DNA of 64,000 nucleotides, taken from Shouchella clausii. GTDB lineage: Bacteria; Bacillota; Bacilli; Bacillales; Bacillaceae_D. Positions 35,391 through 44,809 of the stretch are shown here, one piece after another. Numbering within the stretch: position 1 is the stretch's first letter; every line of letters begins with the position of its first letter. The position numbers and the translations under genes are program-made. The DNA is taken from positions 1-64,000 of the forward strand of contig NZ_BCXJ01000002.1 in assembly GCF_001598215.1 (NCBI RefSeq), read 5' to 3'. Under the pieces are notes generated by a model that had not been told where the DNA came from, did no database searches, and saw only the letters and a program-made list of their open reading frames with translations.

Positions 35391-36050
35391 ATGTTGTCAA
35401 AAAAAGATACACAATATGCAATTGATCAAATGGGAGAGCTATTTCCAAATGCTGAATGCGAGCTAACCCATTCCAATCCGTTTGAGTTGTTAATTGCAGT
35501 TGTCCTTTCTGCCCAGTGTACCGATGCACTCGTCAACAAAGTAACGCCGAAGTTGTTTGCCAAATATAAAAAGCCAGCGGACTACGTGCAAGTCCCTTTA
35601 GAAGAATTGCAAGAAGATATCCGTTCCATTGGCCTCTACCGAAATAAGGCAAAAAACATTAAAAAGTTGTCTCAGTCTCTGCTTGATCATTTTGATGGAC
35701 AAGTGCCAAGAGAGAGGGAACAGCTTGAGTCCCTTGCTGGTGTCGGTAGAAAAACAGCGAATGTCGTGACAAGTGTCGCTTTTGGCGAGCCGGCCATTGC
35801 CGTTGACACCCATGTAGAGCGAGTCTCAAAACGCCTTGGCATTTGTCGTTGGAAAGACAATGTCCGCCAAGTTGAAGAGACGCTAATGAAAAAAATCAAA
35901 AAAGAAGATTGGTCCGATGCCCACCATCGACTGATTTTTTTTGGCCGCTACCATTGTAAAGCACAAGCACCGAAATGCCCGACATGTCCTCTTTTAGATA
36001 TGTGTAGGGAAGGGAAAAAGCGCATGAAAAAAAGCATGGTTGAAGCATGA
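35391..36050 (+). CDS. nth: Endonuclease III
   Basis: The 219-residue bifunctional DNA glycosylase/AP lyase removes oxidised pyrimidines. The helix-hairpin-helix LESLAGVGRKTANVV holds the catalytic Lys (about 121), and AVDTHVERVSKRLG holds the catalytic Asp. The C-terminal 4Fe-4S cluster has the standard C-x6-C-x2-C-x5-C spacing (CKAQAPKCPTCPLLDMC). ATG 35391 has AAGGAG. The frame is open ten codons further into dnaD. Its stop overlaps the dynamin gene by four bases. Confidence 0.96.
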   Translation: MLSKKDTQYAIDQMGELFPNAECELTHSNPFELLIAVVLSAQCTDALVNKVTPKLFAKYKKPADYVQVPLEELQEDIRSIGLYRNKAKNIKKLSQSLLDHFDGQVPREREQLESLAGVGRKTANVVTSVAFGEPAIAVDTHVERVSKRLGICRWKDNVRQVEETLMKKIKKEDWSDAHHRLIFFGRYHCKAQAPKCPTCPLLDMCREGKKRMKKSMVEA

Positions 36051-39000
36051 ACAAAAGCACGCGCAAAAAAGCAAGAGCTGGCGCACTAAATTTCGGAAGT
36101 ACGATAGAGAAAATAGAAAGGAAGACAGAAGTGAGCGGATTGACTGGAACGACGACTGTAGAGTGGACAGAAAAAGAAAAGCAAAATTGGCAGGCGATTG
36201 AGACAAAGCAATCGTTTCGCCTTGCTTTTAGCGGCCATTTTTCCGCTGGGAAATCGACGCTTCTGAATGAGCTTCTCGGTGCGCCTCTGCTGCCAACAAG
36301 CCCTATTCCGACAAGCGCAAACCAAGTGATCATTGGCCAAGGTGACATTCGTGTTGTATTAGAGAAAGCAAATGGCGAAGAGGAAAACTGGCAAGGGGCA
36401 ATTGATTGGGATGCTGTCAAACGTTCAGGCATGGACGGCACCCAAATCAAACGGCTGCGCATTTATGCCCCTGTTCCTTTTTTAAAACATGGCAGCGAAC
36501 TTATGGATACACCTGGCGTCGACTCGACTGACCCTACGCATCAACGTGTGACATTCGATGCCCTTTATACAACCGATGCGATTGTATTTGTCATGGATTA
36601 TAACCATGTAAAAGCGGAAACGAACCTCTATTTTTTAAAACAACTTAGCACAGAAGGAAAGCCTCTGTTTTTAGTGATTAACCAAATTGATAAACATGAA
36701 GAAGGAGAACTTTCGTTTGCTGCGTACAGGGAAAGTATTGAAAACACGCTTAAAGAATGGGGCATCCATTATGGATCGATTTATTATACAAGCATGAAAA
36801 AAACAGATATGCATGAAAACGAACTAGTCCGGTTTAAACAGGAAATGAAAGCATTGCTTTTAGCTGGCAACCGCTTAGCGGAAGCAAGCAAAAACCGGTT
36901 AAAACACAGCTTTTATAAATCTGTACAGCGGCGTCTTCAGGAAGAAAAAGACGAAGCGGTGCATCTCCTTGATGAACAGGCCGCTGTACAGGGTGCCTCT
37001 TTCGATACGCTCCTTTCTTACCAAGAAGAATACGAGCGCCTTGAGCGCTTAAAGGATGCTCATCAAAACAGGCAGAGGCAATTCCAGGGGGAGTGGCAAT
37101 CGCTTTTCCGACAAGCGACATTGTTTAATGCTGCGCTTATGGAACAAACGCAACAATGGCTGGAAACCCTTCAGCCAAACTTCCGTGTCGGTTGGTTTTT
37201 TTCTAAAAAGAAAACCGAAGAAGAGCGGATGCGGCTCCTGAAACAGCTAACAAGAGCGTTAGACGATCAAATCCAGTCTCAGCTTGTTTTTCATGTCAAA
37301 CGTTCTTTGCAAACGATTCCAGTAGACCGTTTAGCGAATAAAGAAGCATTTCTTGAAGCGGTTGAGCACACCGCTTTCCACATTGATGAGTCATTTTTAA
37401 GCAGGCACGCACCGACAGAAACAGTCGGGCGGGAGTACGCCTACCAATTTGCGAAAGAACGCACAGACGAGATTATCCGTGAAGTAAAAAAACGGGCTAA
37501 TGCTGCTTTGGAAAAAGCACAAGCTGGCTTGCGAACAGCGGATGAGGTGGCGTTGGAAAAAGGCAAGGCTGAACTTGAACAGCATAAACGCCTGAAACCA
37601 CTTGTCGAAAAATGGGTACAACTCAACCAAGCATATGCGTATCAAGCGGAAAGCCTTGAAAGTGCTGCGAAAAGAGTGAGCGACAACGGTGCATTTGAAC
37701 AGGCGTTGCAGGAAGCACGAAAGCAGCGGCTGCCAGAAGACGAGCAACAACAGACAAATTGGGTAAAAGACATCGTCTTTTCAGACGAGACGCTTTTAGC
37801 TGCAGAGGAGCAAGCAAAGCCAACAGAGCAGCCGCGTTTTAGCCATGAACCAAACAAAAACGCTTTGCGTACACTGCTCCGCCAATATCAAGCGAACATA
37901 TGGGGCAGCGAGTGGCGAGAGCGCCTTGAACGCCGCCTTAAGCAAATGGAGAAACAGCAGTTCACCATTTCTTTGTTTGGTGCTTTTAGCGCAGGCAAAT
38001 CGAGCTTTGCCAACGCCCTGCTTGGCGCGGATGTCTTGCCAACATCCCCACATCCAACGACGGCGACGATCACCCATGTGCAGCAAGCAACCGATTCATT
38101 TAGCCATGGCACTGTCCAAATTCGGTATAAAGGCTATCAAGAGCTCGAACAAGAGATTGCCTCGATCGGCAAACTGTTGTCGCTCACTCTTACACCAGAA
38201 ACACTAACATCCTTTAAGCTGGCAGGTGTCAAAACTGAAACAGCTGCTAAGAAGCAAGCGCTTGCCTATTTACAGACGCTTGCCGTTAGCTTGAAGCAAA
38301 GAGAAATGTTGTTATCGACAACGGCCACTGTTCCATTAACAGAACTTAGTGAACTTGTTGCCAATGAAGCCCATGCTTGTTTAATTGCCGATGTCTGCAT
38401 TTACTACGATTGTCTTCTGACAACGCAAGGGCTGACGCTTGTCGATACACCTGGCGTCAATTCCATTCATGGTCGTCATACAAATGTTGCTTACGAACAA
38501 GTAAGGCGTTCTGATGCAATTTTTTATGTAACATATTACAACCATTCGTTTTCTAAAACCGATGCCCGCTTTATTGAACAACTTGGCAAAATTAATAAAC
38601 AATTCACAAGCAACAAGCTTTACTTCGTTTTAAATGCGGTTGATTTAGCCGCTAATCAAAGCGAGCGAAAAGGGGTGGAGGCGTATGTGTTACGTTCGTT
38701 GCAAAGCGCAGGGGTAGAAGATGCTGCTTTGTACCCACTATCGAGCAAAATCGCCTTGGCCGAAAAGCAAGCAGGCAAGCCTGTAACTGGATTGTTTGCT
38801 GCATTTGAAAAGGAATTGTACGAAGGAATGCTCCAAACGTTTAAGCAGCTGAATGTTGACATTCTTTATGAAGAAGTCGAAGCGTATAGCCGCTATTTAC
38901 AACAAATGGCTACTTATGCAAAAGCAGGAGCAGGGAGCCAAAAACAACATAAAGACGAAATGAGCGAATCGCTTGCGCAAATGTATGATGCGTTTTGTCG

Positions 39001-39718
39001 GGAAGCAGGGGAACCACTTAAACAGCGGCTCCAGCAAGAAGCTAGCGAATTGTTTCTTTATTTGCGCGAACGGATGCAATACATGTTACGTGATGGGTTT
39101 GGCGAACATGTAAATGTAGCGACTGTACAGGGAACGACCAAAAAAGCACAGCGTGAATCGTTAGCCAAAGCGTTGCGCGAGTGGGGAGAAGATAGCAGTT
39201 CGTTTCTTGCCCAAGAAGCGAGGGCCACTGCCGTTCGTTTGACGCTATCGTTTAAACGCCACTATAGGCGCTGGCTGAAAGAGTGGGAGCAGGCGATTCA
39301 GCAAGCTTATGAAGCATTTTATTTGGAAGAGCAAGAAACAATTACGTTTGCTCTCCAAGTGGAACCGGCTGATATTCGATTTGATTCTGAGCGATATGCA
39401 AAGAACTTCCAGTCGCTTAAATCGCTATTTGAAGGCGGAGAGCTGGACAATGTAAAAGAACAAGCGGCAGCAGAACTAGCTGCTTCGGCTGTTGCCTATG
39501 TACGCGATGAGGAAGCGCGTTGCAAGGAGGCGATCACCCAAGCGGTACAGACGGCCTTTATGACAGAGAAAGCTCGGATGGAAAGCGCGATTGCATTACA
39601 ATTGCAACGACTTGAAACCATTAGTAGCCGGGAGTTTGCACAACAAACGGAGCAAGAAAACACCGCATTACAAAACTGGCTCGAACAAGAGACAGCAAAC
39701 CAAAAGGCGCAGCCATAA
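36047..39718 (+). CDS. dynA: Tandem bacterial dynamin-like protein (DynA/YpbR type)
   Basis: The 1223-residue protein holds two fused dynamin GTPase units. P-loops are GHFSAGKST (about 62-70) and GAFSAGKSS (about 645-653). Switch motifs are LMDTPGVDST and LVDTPGVNSI. Each GTPase is followed by long helical stalk segments. B. subtilis DynA has this double layout and tethers and fuses membranes, protecting against pore-formers and phages. The ATG overlaps the nth stop, so it is co-translated with a DNA-repair gene. Its last codons and stop lie inside a terminator hairpin. Confidence 0.9.
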   Translation: MNKSTRKKARAGALNFGSTIEKIERKTEVSGLTGTTTVEWTEKEKQNWQAIETKQSFRLAFSGHFSAGKSTLLNELLGAPLLPTSPIPTSANQVIIGQGDIRVVLEKANGEEENWQGAIDWDAVKRSGMDGTQIKRLRIYAPVPFLKHGSELMDTPGVDSTDPTHQRVTFDALYTTDAIVFVMDYNHVKAETNLYFLKQLSTEGKPLFLVINQIDKHEEGELSFAAYRESIENTLKEWGIHYGSIYYTSMKKTDMHENELVRFKQEMKALLLAGNRLAEASKNRLKHSFYKSVQRRLQEEKDEAVHLLDEQAAVQGASFDTLLSYQEEYERLERLKDAHQNRQRQFQGEWQSLFRQATLFNAALMEQTQQWLETLQPNFRVGWFFSKKKTEEERMRLLKQLTRALDDQIQSQLVFHVKRSLQTIPVDRLANKEAFLEAVEHTAFHIDESFLSRHAPTETVGREYAYQFAKERTDEIIREVKKRANAALEKAQAGLRTADEVALEKGKAELEQHKRLKPLVEKWVQLNQAYAYQAESLESAAKRVSDNGAFEQALQEARKQRLPEDEQQQTNWVKDIVFSDETLLAAEEQAKPTEQPRFSHEPNKNALRTLLRQYQANIWGSEWRERLERRLKQMEKQQFTISLFGAFSAGKSSFANALLGADVLPTSPHPTTATITHVQQATDSFSHGTVQIRYKGYQELEQEIASIGKLLSLTLTPETLTSFKLAGVKTETAAKKQALAYLQTLAVSLKQREMLLSTTATVPLTELSELVANEAHACLIADVCIYYDCLLTTQGLTLVDTPGVNSIHGRHTNVAYEQVRRSDAIFYVTYYNHSFSKTDARFIEQLGKINKQFTSNKLYFVLNAVDLAANQSERKGVEAYVLRSLQSAGVEDAALYPLSSKIALAEKQAGKPVTGLFAAFEKELYEGMLQTFKQLNVDILYEEVEAYSRYLQQMATYAKAGAGSQKQHKDEMSESLAQMYDAFCREAGEPLKQRLQQEASELFLYLRERMQYMLRDGFGEHVNVATVQGTTKKAQRESLAKALREWGEDSSSFLAQEARATAVRLTLSFKRHYRRWLKEWEQAIQQAYEAFYLEEQETITFALQVEPADIRFDSERYAKNFQSLKSLFEGGELDNVKEQAAAELAASAVAYVRDEEARCKEAITQAVQTAFMTEKARMESAIALQLQRLETISSREFAQQTEQENTALQNWLEQETANQKAQP

Positions 39719-39731
39719 GCTGCGCCTTTTG
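39704..39731 (+). terminator. Terminator overlapping the dynA stop codon
   Basis: AAGGCGCAG and CTGCGCCTTTT form the stem, and the dynA TAA (39716-39718) lies in the loop. All 28 bases recur identically at 39874-39901. Confidence 0.8.
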
Positions 39732-39810
39732 GTTGTCGACAAAGTCGATACCCGCCCTCAGACTGATAGAAAACGCTTGTCAGACGAGGAGTGCAGGCGA
39801 GGGAAGATGC

Positions 39811-39875
39811 GAATAGAACGTGGGTTCATGAGTATATGACCGAGACAAACGACGACGGTTTGGCTACAGTCTGAA
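39811..39875 (+). repeat. Pre-terminator intergenic repeat, copy A
   Basis: Order of shared blocks: ATAGAACGTG, GAGT, AACGACGACG, GGTTTGGCTACA, TGAAGGC. It runs directly into the second copy of the dynA terminator. Copies B (45732-45794) and C (54452-54508) share the blocks and the position. Confidence 0.55.
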
Positions 39876-39901
39876 GGCGCAGCCATAAGCTGCGCCTTTT
39901 G
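39874..39901. terminator. Second, identical copy of the dynA terminator
   Basis: It is a 28-base perfect repeat of 39704-39731. It abuts the ponA stop codon at 39902 and is symmetric enough to terminate the minus-strand recU-ponA transcript as well as any read-through from dynA. Confidence 0.75.
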
Positions 39902-42745
39902 TTATTCCTCAGAACTGCTGTCGCTTTGAGTCGACGAACTTCCATCGGATGAATTGTCTGGGTCACTAGGCGGCGTTTCGTTTCCACTATTATTGTTGGT
40001 GTTTTCGCCGCCATTCGTGTTGTCATTGCCGTTCCCGCCGCTGTTTCCATTATCATTATTTCCATTATCGGAACCAGGGCTAGAATCGCCATCACCGCCG
40101 TTGTCCGTTCCGTCTCCGTTGCCAGCATCATTGTCATTGCCACCATCTGCTGGGTCCGTATCTGAATCTGCATCTGAATCTGAGTCTGAATCTGAATCTG
40201 AGTCTGAATCTGAGTCTGAACCATCGTTCTCATCATTGTTGTTTTCATCATCGTTGCCTTCATCTTCATCAGGCGGTGTTTCCTCGCCATCGTTTGGCTC
40301 TTCTTCCTCTTCTACTGGCTCTTCCTCTTCTTCTTCTGGTTCTTCTTCCTCTTCTTCTTCTTCGGTCCCACCTGGAATCGTTGCTGTTACCGAAACAGCC
40401 GCACTTCGTAGGCCTGTTCCGTCCGTTGCCTGGGCTCGGACTGTAAAGGTATAAGATTCACCTGGTGTGACACCCGTTAAGACAGCTTTCATGCTACCTT
40501 CGTCTACATTTAGGGAGCCGCTGCTTACAGAAGTGGAGAACTTGACGTTATCGACTTCATCTCCAGGGTAAGACCAAGAGAACGTCACACTGTTTGATTC
40601 TTCGTTATACGAGTAGCTGACGTTGGTTGGGTCAGAAATACTAGCAAATTCCTGGGACACTTGTGTAGGACCAGTGCCTTTGACAAACAGCTCTGTGACA
40701 ATTTCACTGCTTGGCGTCCCTGCGCTTGGCAGCTTGCCAGTGCTGCGTTCGACACGCATCTCCACAACCGAGTCTGGCTTCACAAAATCAGGTGTATCTA
40801 AGCCTTGATGGACTTCCGTCATAATGTGTTTAAACATTCTTTGCGCTGTTTTGCTATGGTCGCTCGACAAATAGTTGCCTTCTCCATTTTGAGAAAAGCC
40901 GATCCAAACAGAGGCGGTATAATTGGTGCTATAGCCTGTAAAGGAAGAGGCTGGGAATCCCCCAGAAGGGATATTGTATTTCTGCCTCGTATCATCTGTA
41001 TAGTTCGTCGTTCCTGTTTTTCCGGCAATCGGCACGCCAGGAATTTGTGCTTCTGTGCCTGTGCCGGCAGTGACGACCGTTTTTAGCATATCGGTAATCA
41101 TGTAGCCCGTGTAGTCTTCCATCACTTGCGTTGGTTCAGGCTCAGTATTGAGTTCCCGGCCGTCTGGAAACACGATTTTGCGAATCGTATACGGTTCATG
41201 GTATTCGCCATTGTTTCCAAAAGCAGCATAAGCGCCGGCCATTTCTTTCGTAGATACTTCAGCGCCACCGAGTGCCGCTGATTCATAGCGCTCATTTTCA
41301 TTTACGACAAACATTTTATCAAGGAAGGCAAAGGCATTGTCGACGCCTTCTTCATTGATTGCTTTTACAGCTGGGACATTTCGTGATTCTGCTAATGCTT
41401 GCCGCATTGTCATAGGCCCTTTGTGCGTCCGGTCATAGTTGCGGACCTCTTTTTCAGCTTCAGATTGGTAGTGGTATTCTTCATCGACGAAAATTTTAGC
41501 CGTTGACCATTGTTGATCGTTAATACCAGGAGCGTAAGAGAGCAGTGGTTTCATTGCTGAACCTTGCTGTCTACGGATGGTGGCATAATTTTCCACACGC
41601 GGGTCATTTTCGTCAATGCCATTTCCCATTGCGCGAATCGCGCCTGTTTGCGTTTCAAGCAGCGTAACACCTGCACGGAAATCTTCGCTTTCTGGGAAGA
41701 CGAGATCGGCATATTCTCCCGATTTCATGACATGGTCGACATGTTCTTGCGCATCCATATCAAGTGTGGTGTATACTTTTAAGCCTGAATTGTAAATGTC
41801 ATTTGTAGACAAGTCGCTCATTTCTTCCAGTTCGGTTAACACTTCATCGTAAAACGTTAAATACTCGGTGTCCTCGCCTTCAACATAATCGAGTTGCTCT
41901 TCAATCGGTGTATTGCGTGCTTCTTCTGCTTCCTCAGCGGTGATAAACCCTTCCCGTTCCATCCGGTCAATGACGACGTTACGCCGCTTTTCATTGTTTT
42001 CTGGGTTTCGGTGGGGATCAAAGTAACTCGGCCGCTGTGGAATGGCTGCAAGTACAGCAGCATCGGCAACGGTCAAATCGTTTAAGTCTTCCTTGTTGAA
42101 ATACTTTTCCGCTGCTAATTGTACGCCGTAACCAGCTGAAGGCCCAAGGTTGATTTGGTTTAAGTACATTTCCAAGATTTCATCTTTTGTATAACGGCGC
42201 TCAAGCTGAATCGCCAAATACTGTTCTTGGATTTTCCTTGTCAATGCTTTTTCATTGGACAAAAATAAATTTTTGACAAGTTGCTGGGTAATCGTTGATG
42301 CTCCTTCAGCGCCAAAACCTTCGCGGAAATTGGCCACAACTGCCCCGCCGAGGCGCCGCAAGTCGACTCCAAAATGGTCATAGAAGCGATGGTCTTCCAC
42401 AGCAATAAAGGCATTTTTCAAATGGTCAGGCATTTCGTCGATATTGGCATTTATCCGCTTTTCCCCAGAGGCTAGCGTATAAACTTGCTCATCATTCATA
42501 TCAAAAATCTGCAACGATTGTGGCAGCGTCAATCGCTCTTCGTCAATATCAGGAGCTCCAGATATAATAGATGCAACGGTAATCCCGCCGCCAATAATGG
42601 CTAACCCGATTAAAATCGCCATAGTGATAAAGATTTTTTTCCATATGCTTCGTTTTTTCTTTCCACCATTCTTTGGCGTTTTGCCATTTTTGCCGCGACT
42701 TTGCGCTTTTTTGCGCTCCTGCCTTGATTTATACTCATCTGACAT
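39902..42745 (-). CDS. ponA: Class A penicillin-binding protein 1 (PBP1A/1B)
   Basis: The 947-residue bifunctional enzyme polymerises glycan strands and cross-links peptides. A basic cytoplasmic head is followed by one membrane helix (about 35-58). The GT51 transglycosylase follows (VEDHRFYDHFGVDLRRLGGA and EGASTITQQLVKNLFL). The transpeptidase has SAMK near 398, SRN in ESRNVPA and KTG in AGKTGTTN near 575. An FN3 domain lies at about 700-790. The last 150 or so residues are a disordered tail: runs of Glu, then Ser-Asp repeats, then Asn/Gly-rich sequence. AAAGGAGAGG precedes the ATG, three bases after recU. Confidence 0.95.
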   Translation of the reverse strand: MSDEYKSRQERKKAQSRGKNGKTPKNGGKKKRSIWKKIFITMAILIGLAIIGGGITVASIISGAPDIDEERLTLPQSLQIFDMNDEQVYTLASGEKRINANIDEMPDHLKNAFIAVEDHRFYDHFGVDLRRLGGAVVANFREGFGAEGASTITQQLVKNLFLSNEKALTRKIQEQYLAIQLERRYTKDEILEMYLNQINLGPSAGYGVQLAAEKYFNKEDLNDLTVADAAVLAAIPQRPSYFDPHRNPENNEKRRNVVIDRMEREGFITAEEAEEARNTPIEEQLDYVEGEDTEYLTFYDEVLTELEEMSDLSTNDIYNSGLKVYTTLDMDAQEHVDHVMKSGEYADLVFPESEDFRAGVTLLETQTGAIRAMGNGIDENDPRVENYATIRRQQGSAMKPLLSYAPGINDQQWSTAKIFVDEEYHYQSEAEKEVRNYDRTHKGPMTMRQALAESRNVPAVKAINEEGVDNAFAFLDKMFVVNENERYESAALGGAEVSTKEMAGAYAAFGNNGEYHEPYTIRKIVFPDGRELNTEPEPTQVMEDYTGYMITDMLKTVVTAGTGTEAQIPGVPIAGKTGTTNYTDDTRQKYNIPSGGFPASSFTGYSTNYTASVWIGFSQNGEGNYLSSDHSKTAQRMFKHIMTEVHQGLDTPDFVKPDSVVEMRVERSTGKLPSAGTPSSEIVTELFVKGTGPTQVSQEFASISDPTNVSYSYNEESNSVTFSWSYPGDEVDNVKFSTSVSSGSLNVDEGSMKAVLTGVTPGESYTFTVRAQATDGTGLRSAAVSVTATIPGGTEEEEEEEEPEEEEEEPVEEEEEPNDGEETPPDEDEGNDDENNNDENDGSDSDSDSDSDSDSDSDADSDTDPADGGNDNDAGNGDGTDNGGDGDSSPGSDNGNNDNGNSGGNGNDNTNGGENTNNNSGNETPPSDPDNSSDGSSSTQSDSSSEE
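40158..40225. repeat. Hexanucleotide tandem repeat in ponA
   Basis: TCTGAA/TCTGAG units repeat in tandem and encode the Ser-Asp dipeptide run of the PBP1 tail. Such tracts can change length by slippage in units of six bases without breaking the frame. Confidence 0.75.
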
Positions 42746-42748
42746 GTC

Positions 42749-43372
42749 TTACGTCCTCTCCTTTGCATCCCCGTTAAAGTAAACGGCGTCAAGCGTCCGC
42801 AAATAATCAATGGGCGGGTGCAGGCCCGTTTTTACTTGGTGTCCAAGTCGTTCAATCTCTGTTTTTTTGATCGATTTCCGTACGTCCTGATTGTCATAAT
42901 AATCAATTAAATGTTTGGCATCAAGTAAAAAAACTTCTGCCGATTGAAAAAAGCGAATGAGCACAAAACAAATGCCGCCGTGTTTGCTGACTTCCCGCAT
43001 GTGATCAACTTGGTGCGGGTGAATGTTTTTCAGCGGGAACGACGTTTTGTTTTTTGTTTCTTTTGCTTCAAAATCGATATAGGCGCCTCGGTAAACGCCA
43101 TTATAATCTGTCGTTGAAGCTTGCTTAAAATAAGCTTCACGGATGACAGCTGCGCTTCGTTTTGGGTAGTCAACTTTGACAATTTGCACCGGTGTCGGTT
43201 TTTTATGGACGACTGCCCGCTGTTGGCTCAAATAATATAAATTCGCCTCGTCAATGTCCTGCTCGAGTGTCATACCGCGGCCGCTATATGTATCGGCAGG
43301 TAGTGGCTTTTTCGCCTGCCCTTGCTGAGGGCTGCGTGAGTAGGGCTGTCCATTCGGGTAGCGAATCGGCAT
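42749..43372 (-). CDS. recU: Holliday junction resolvase RecU
   Basis: The 207-residue homodimeric nuclease cleaves four-way junctions and binds RecA and RuvB. The characteristic [10 protein letters not shown] start, [27 protein letters not shown], the catalytic [16 protein letters not shown] (Asp, Glu and Lys) and [24 protein letters not shown] are all present. It is co-transcribed with ponA, which follows after three bases, the invariant Bacillus arrangement. AAAGGATG precedes the ATG. Confidence 0.96.
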   Translation of the reverse strand: MPIRYPNGQPYSRSPQQGQAKKPLPADTYSGRGMTLEQDIDEANLYYLSQQRAVVHKKPTPVQIVKVDYPKRSAAVIREAYFKQASTTDYNGVYRGAYIDFEAKETKNKTSFPLKNIHPHQVDHMREVSKHGGICFVLIRFFQSAEVFLLDAKHLIDYYDNQDVRKSIKKTEIERLGHQVKTGLHPPIDYLRTLDAVYFNGDAKERT

Positions 43373-43535
43373 TTGCCCACATCCTTTCCAAATCGCTTTT
43401 GTATGTTTTTTGTCTATATGCGGAAAGGTAACAAAGCATAGTCATTCTTACATTTTAGCATATTTGTCGTCTGAGTAGCGGAACAGAAAGCGCGATCTGT
43501 TGAAAAATTAACGAAAAAATGAGGGAAAGCATGGG

Positions 43536-44438
43536 ATGAAAGGGATCATTCGCTTTAACAATGTCGATAATATTGCAAGGACAAAAGCATACGAGGCATT
43601 CGGCAGGCGCCATCCTGAAATTCGTTGGGCACGGCTTGCTGGAATCGTGTCCAGGAATGCGGGCTGGAATATGACTGACCTTGCCGGTGGCCCGTTAGCT
43701 GCGGTCTTGCCAAAAGAGACGAGACAAGCCATTGTCTCTGTTTATGAGCGTGCCAATTGGCTGATTTTTGCAGATGCCTATCCTCAATTGCAATTATATG
43801 CAAAATGGAAACGAACGAAGACTCCTCATTTTCAAGAGCTGGAACATTTCTTTGTGTCTCGTTTTATGATCGAAGAATGGCGTCGTTTTTGGGAAGAGCG
43901 TGATGAAATTAGGCTAATGACTGCTTTGATTATCAACGAACAGCTCATGTTGCAGACACGTTTTTTAGATGAGCCAGCACTAGAATCTTTTTTTCATTCT
44001 GTTTTTTATACGCTAAACGAGCTAGCCCATTTCAGCCATGTCATCTTGCCAACGCCAACTGGCTCAGGATACGCTGAGCCGGTGACGAATTTTGCCAATC
44101 CAACAGCACGTATTACGCTTGGCAAGCGAATCGGCGCTGTCCTTTACCACGAAGAGACCGAGTCAACCATTTTCCAATTTACAAACCAACAAGAGCCAAC
44201 TGGGTCCCGGAAAGAGTATGACCGATTGGAAAAGGCGTTGCCGCTACGGCTTGTTTACCCGCGCTTTCGCCACAAGCCAGCCCCTCGCAATGATTGGGCC
44301 GTTAGCCAGGACCTAGAGGAAGTAGAATCGTTCTTTAAACCAATCCGTGTTAAGCCCGTTTTGGCAGAGAAACAGCGGAAATGGGCAAAATGGGAATTGG
44401 CATTACTAGCCCATGTCGATCGCTGGCGGACAAAATAA
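43536..44438 (+). CDS. yppC: DUF2515 family protein (YppC-like)
   Basis: The 300-residue protein has no signal peptide or membrane helix. NNVDNIARTKAYEAFGRRHPEIRWARLAGIVSRNAGWNMTDL and FADAYPQLQLY are typical of the YppC/DUF2515 family, found divergent from recU in Bacillus. Function is unknown. A spacing of 163 bases from recU must hold the two promoters. GAGGGAAAG lies some ten bases before the ATG, a weak site. Confidence 0.8.
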   Translation: MKGIIRFNNVDNIARTKAYEAFGRRHPEIRWARLAGIVSRNAGWNMTDLAGGPLAAVLPKETRQAIVSVYERANWLIFADAYPQLQLYAKWKRTKTPHFQELEHFFVSRFMIEEWRRFWEERDEIRLMTALIINEQLMLQTRFLDEPALESFFHSVFYTLNELAHFSHVILPTPTGSGYAEPVTNFANPTARITLGKRIGAVLYHEETESTIFQFTNQQEPTGSRKEYDRLEKALPLRLVYPRFRHKPAPRNDWAVSQDLEEVESFFKPIRVKPVLAEKQRKWAKWELALLAHVDRWRTK

Positions 44439-44440
44439 AA

Positions 44441-44472
44441 ACTGCACCGGAAAAAAGGTGCAGTTCACTTTT
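44441..44472 (+). terminator. Intrinsic terminator after yppC
   Basis: ACTGCACC (44441-44448) pairs with GGTGCAGT (44457-44464), followed by TCACTTTTAT. Confidence 0.75.
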
Positions 44473-44498
44473 ATTTGTAGGGCTTTAGATCGCGCTCG

Positions 44499-44612
44499 TT
44501 ATTCGGCTGGCCGGTTTGGACCGCCTAGTTTTTTATCGCCTGTATAGCGTGTTTTTTCATTGCTTGTTTGGTTTTTAGCGTTCGTTTTTCCTTGGCGATG
44601 ATCTTTTTTCAT
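44499..44612 (-). CDS. sspM: Small acid-soluble spore protein M
   Basis: The 37-residue protein is basic and ends DKKLGGPNRPAE, nearly identical to the C-terminus of B. subtilis SspM (DKKLGGPNRPST), with a Lys/Gln-rich head. It is a minor spore-core protein made in the forespore. AAGGAGG lies seven to eight bases before the ATG. A sigma-G-like -10 (CATACT, complement of 44635-44640) sits just upstream. The recU neighbourhood also carries sspM in B. subtilis. Confidence 0.8.
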   Translation of the reverse strand: MKKDHRQGKTNAKNQTSNEKTRYTGDKKLGGPNRPAE

Positions 44613-44809
44613 TACGAAAAACCTCCTTTCCTTCAGTATGGATAAAAACCGATTCGTTTATGTGTTGTCGAAACACCGTGAATCGCCGCTTATTCCAGGA
44701 GAGAACGACTTTCTTTGTTGAATCTGTTCTAGTTTTGTCAACGGCGTAGGAGAAAAAAAGTGTAGGGCGAATCCGTTTTTAAGCAAATTGAGTTAAAGGA
44801 GGTCATTGC

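Noticed and set aside
35896-36462. 188-codon minus-strand ORF opposite nth and dynA
   Set aside because: It is antisense to two conserved genes and shows the Ser/Phe-rich composition of a shadow frame.
39826-40454. Long ORFs on both strands across the ponA tail (39826-40290 minus and 39954-40454 plus)
   Set aside because: They are other-frame readings of the hexamer and Glu-rich repeat DNA of ponA. The products are artificial Met/Gln/Thr or Ser/Pro runs without ribosome binding sites.
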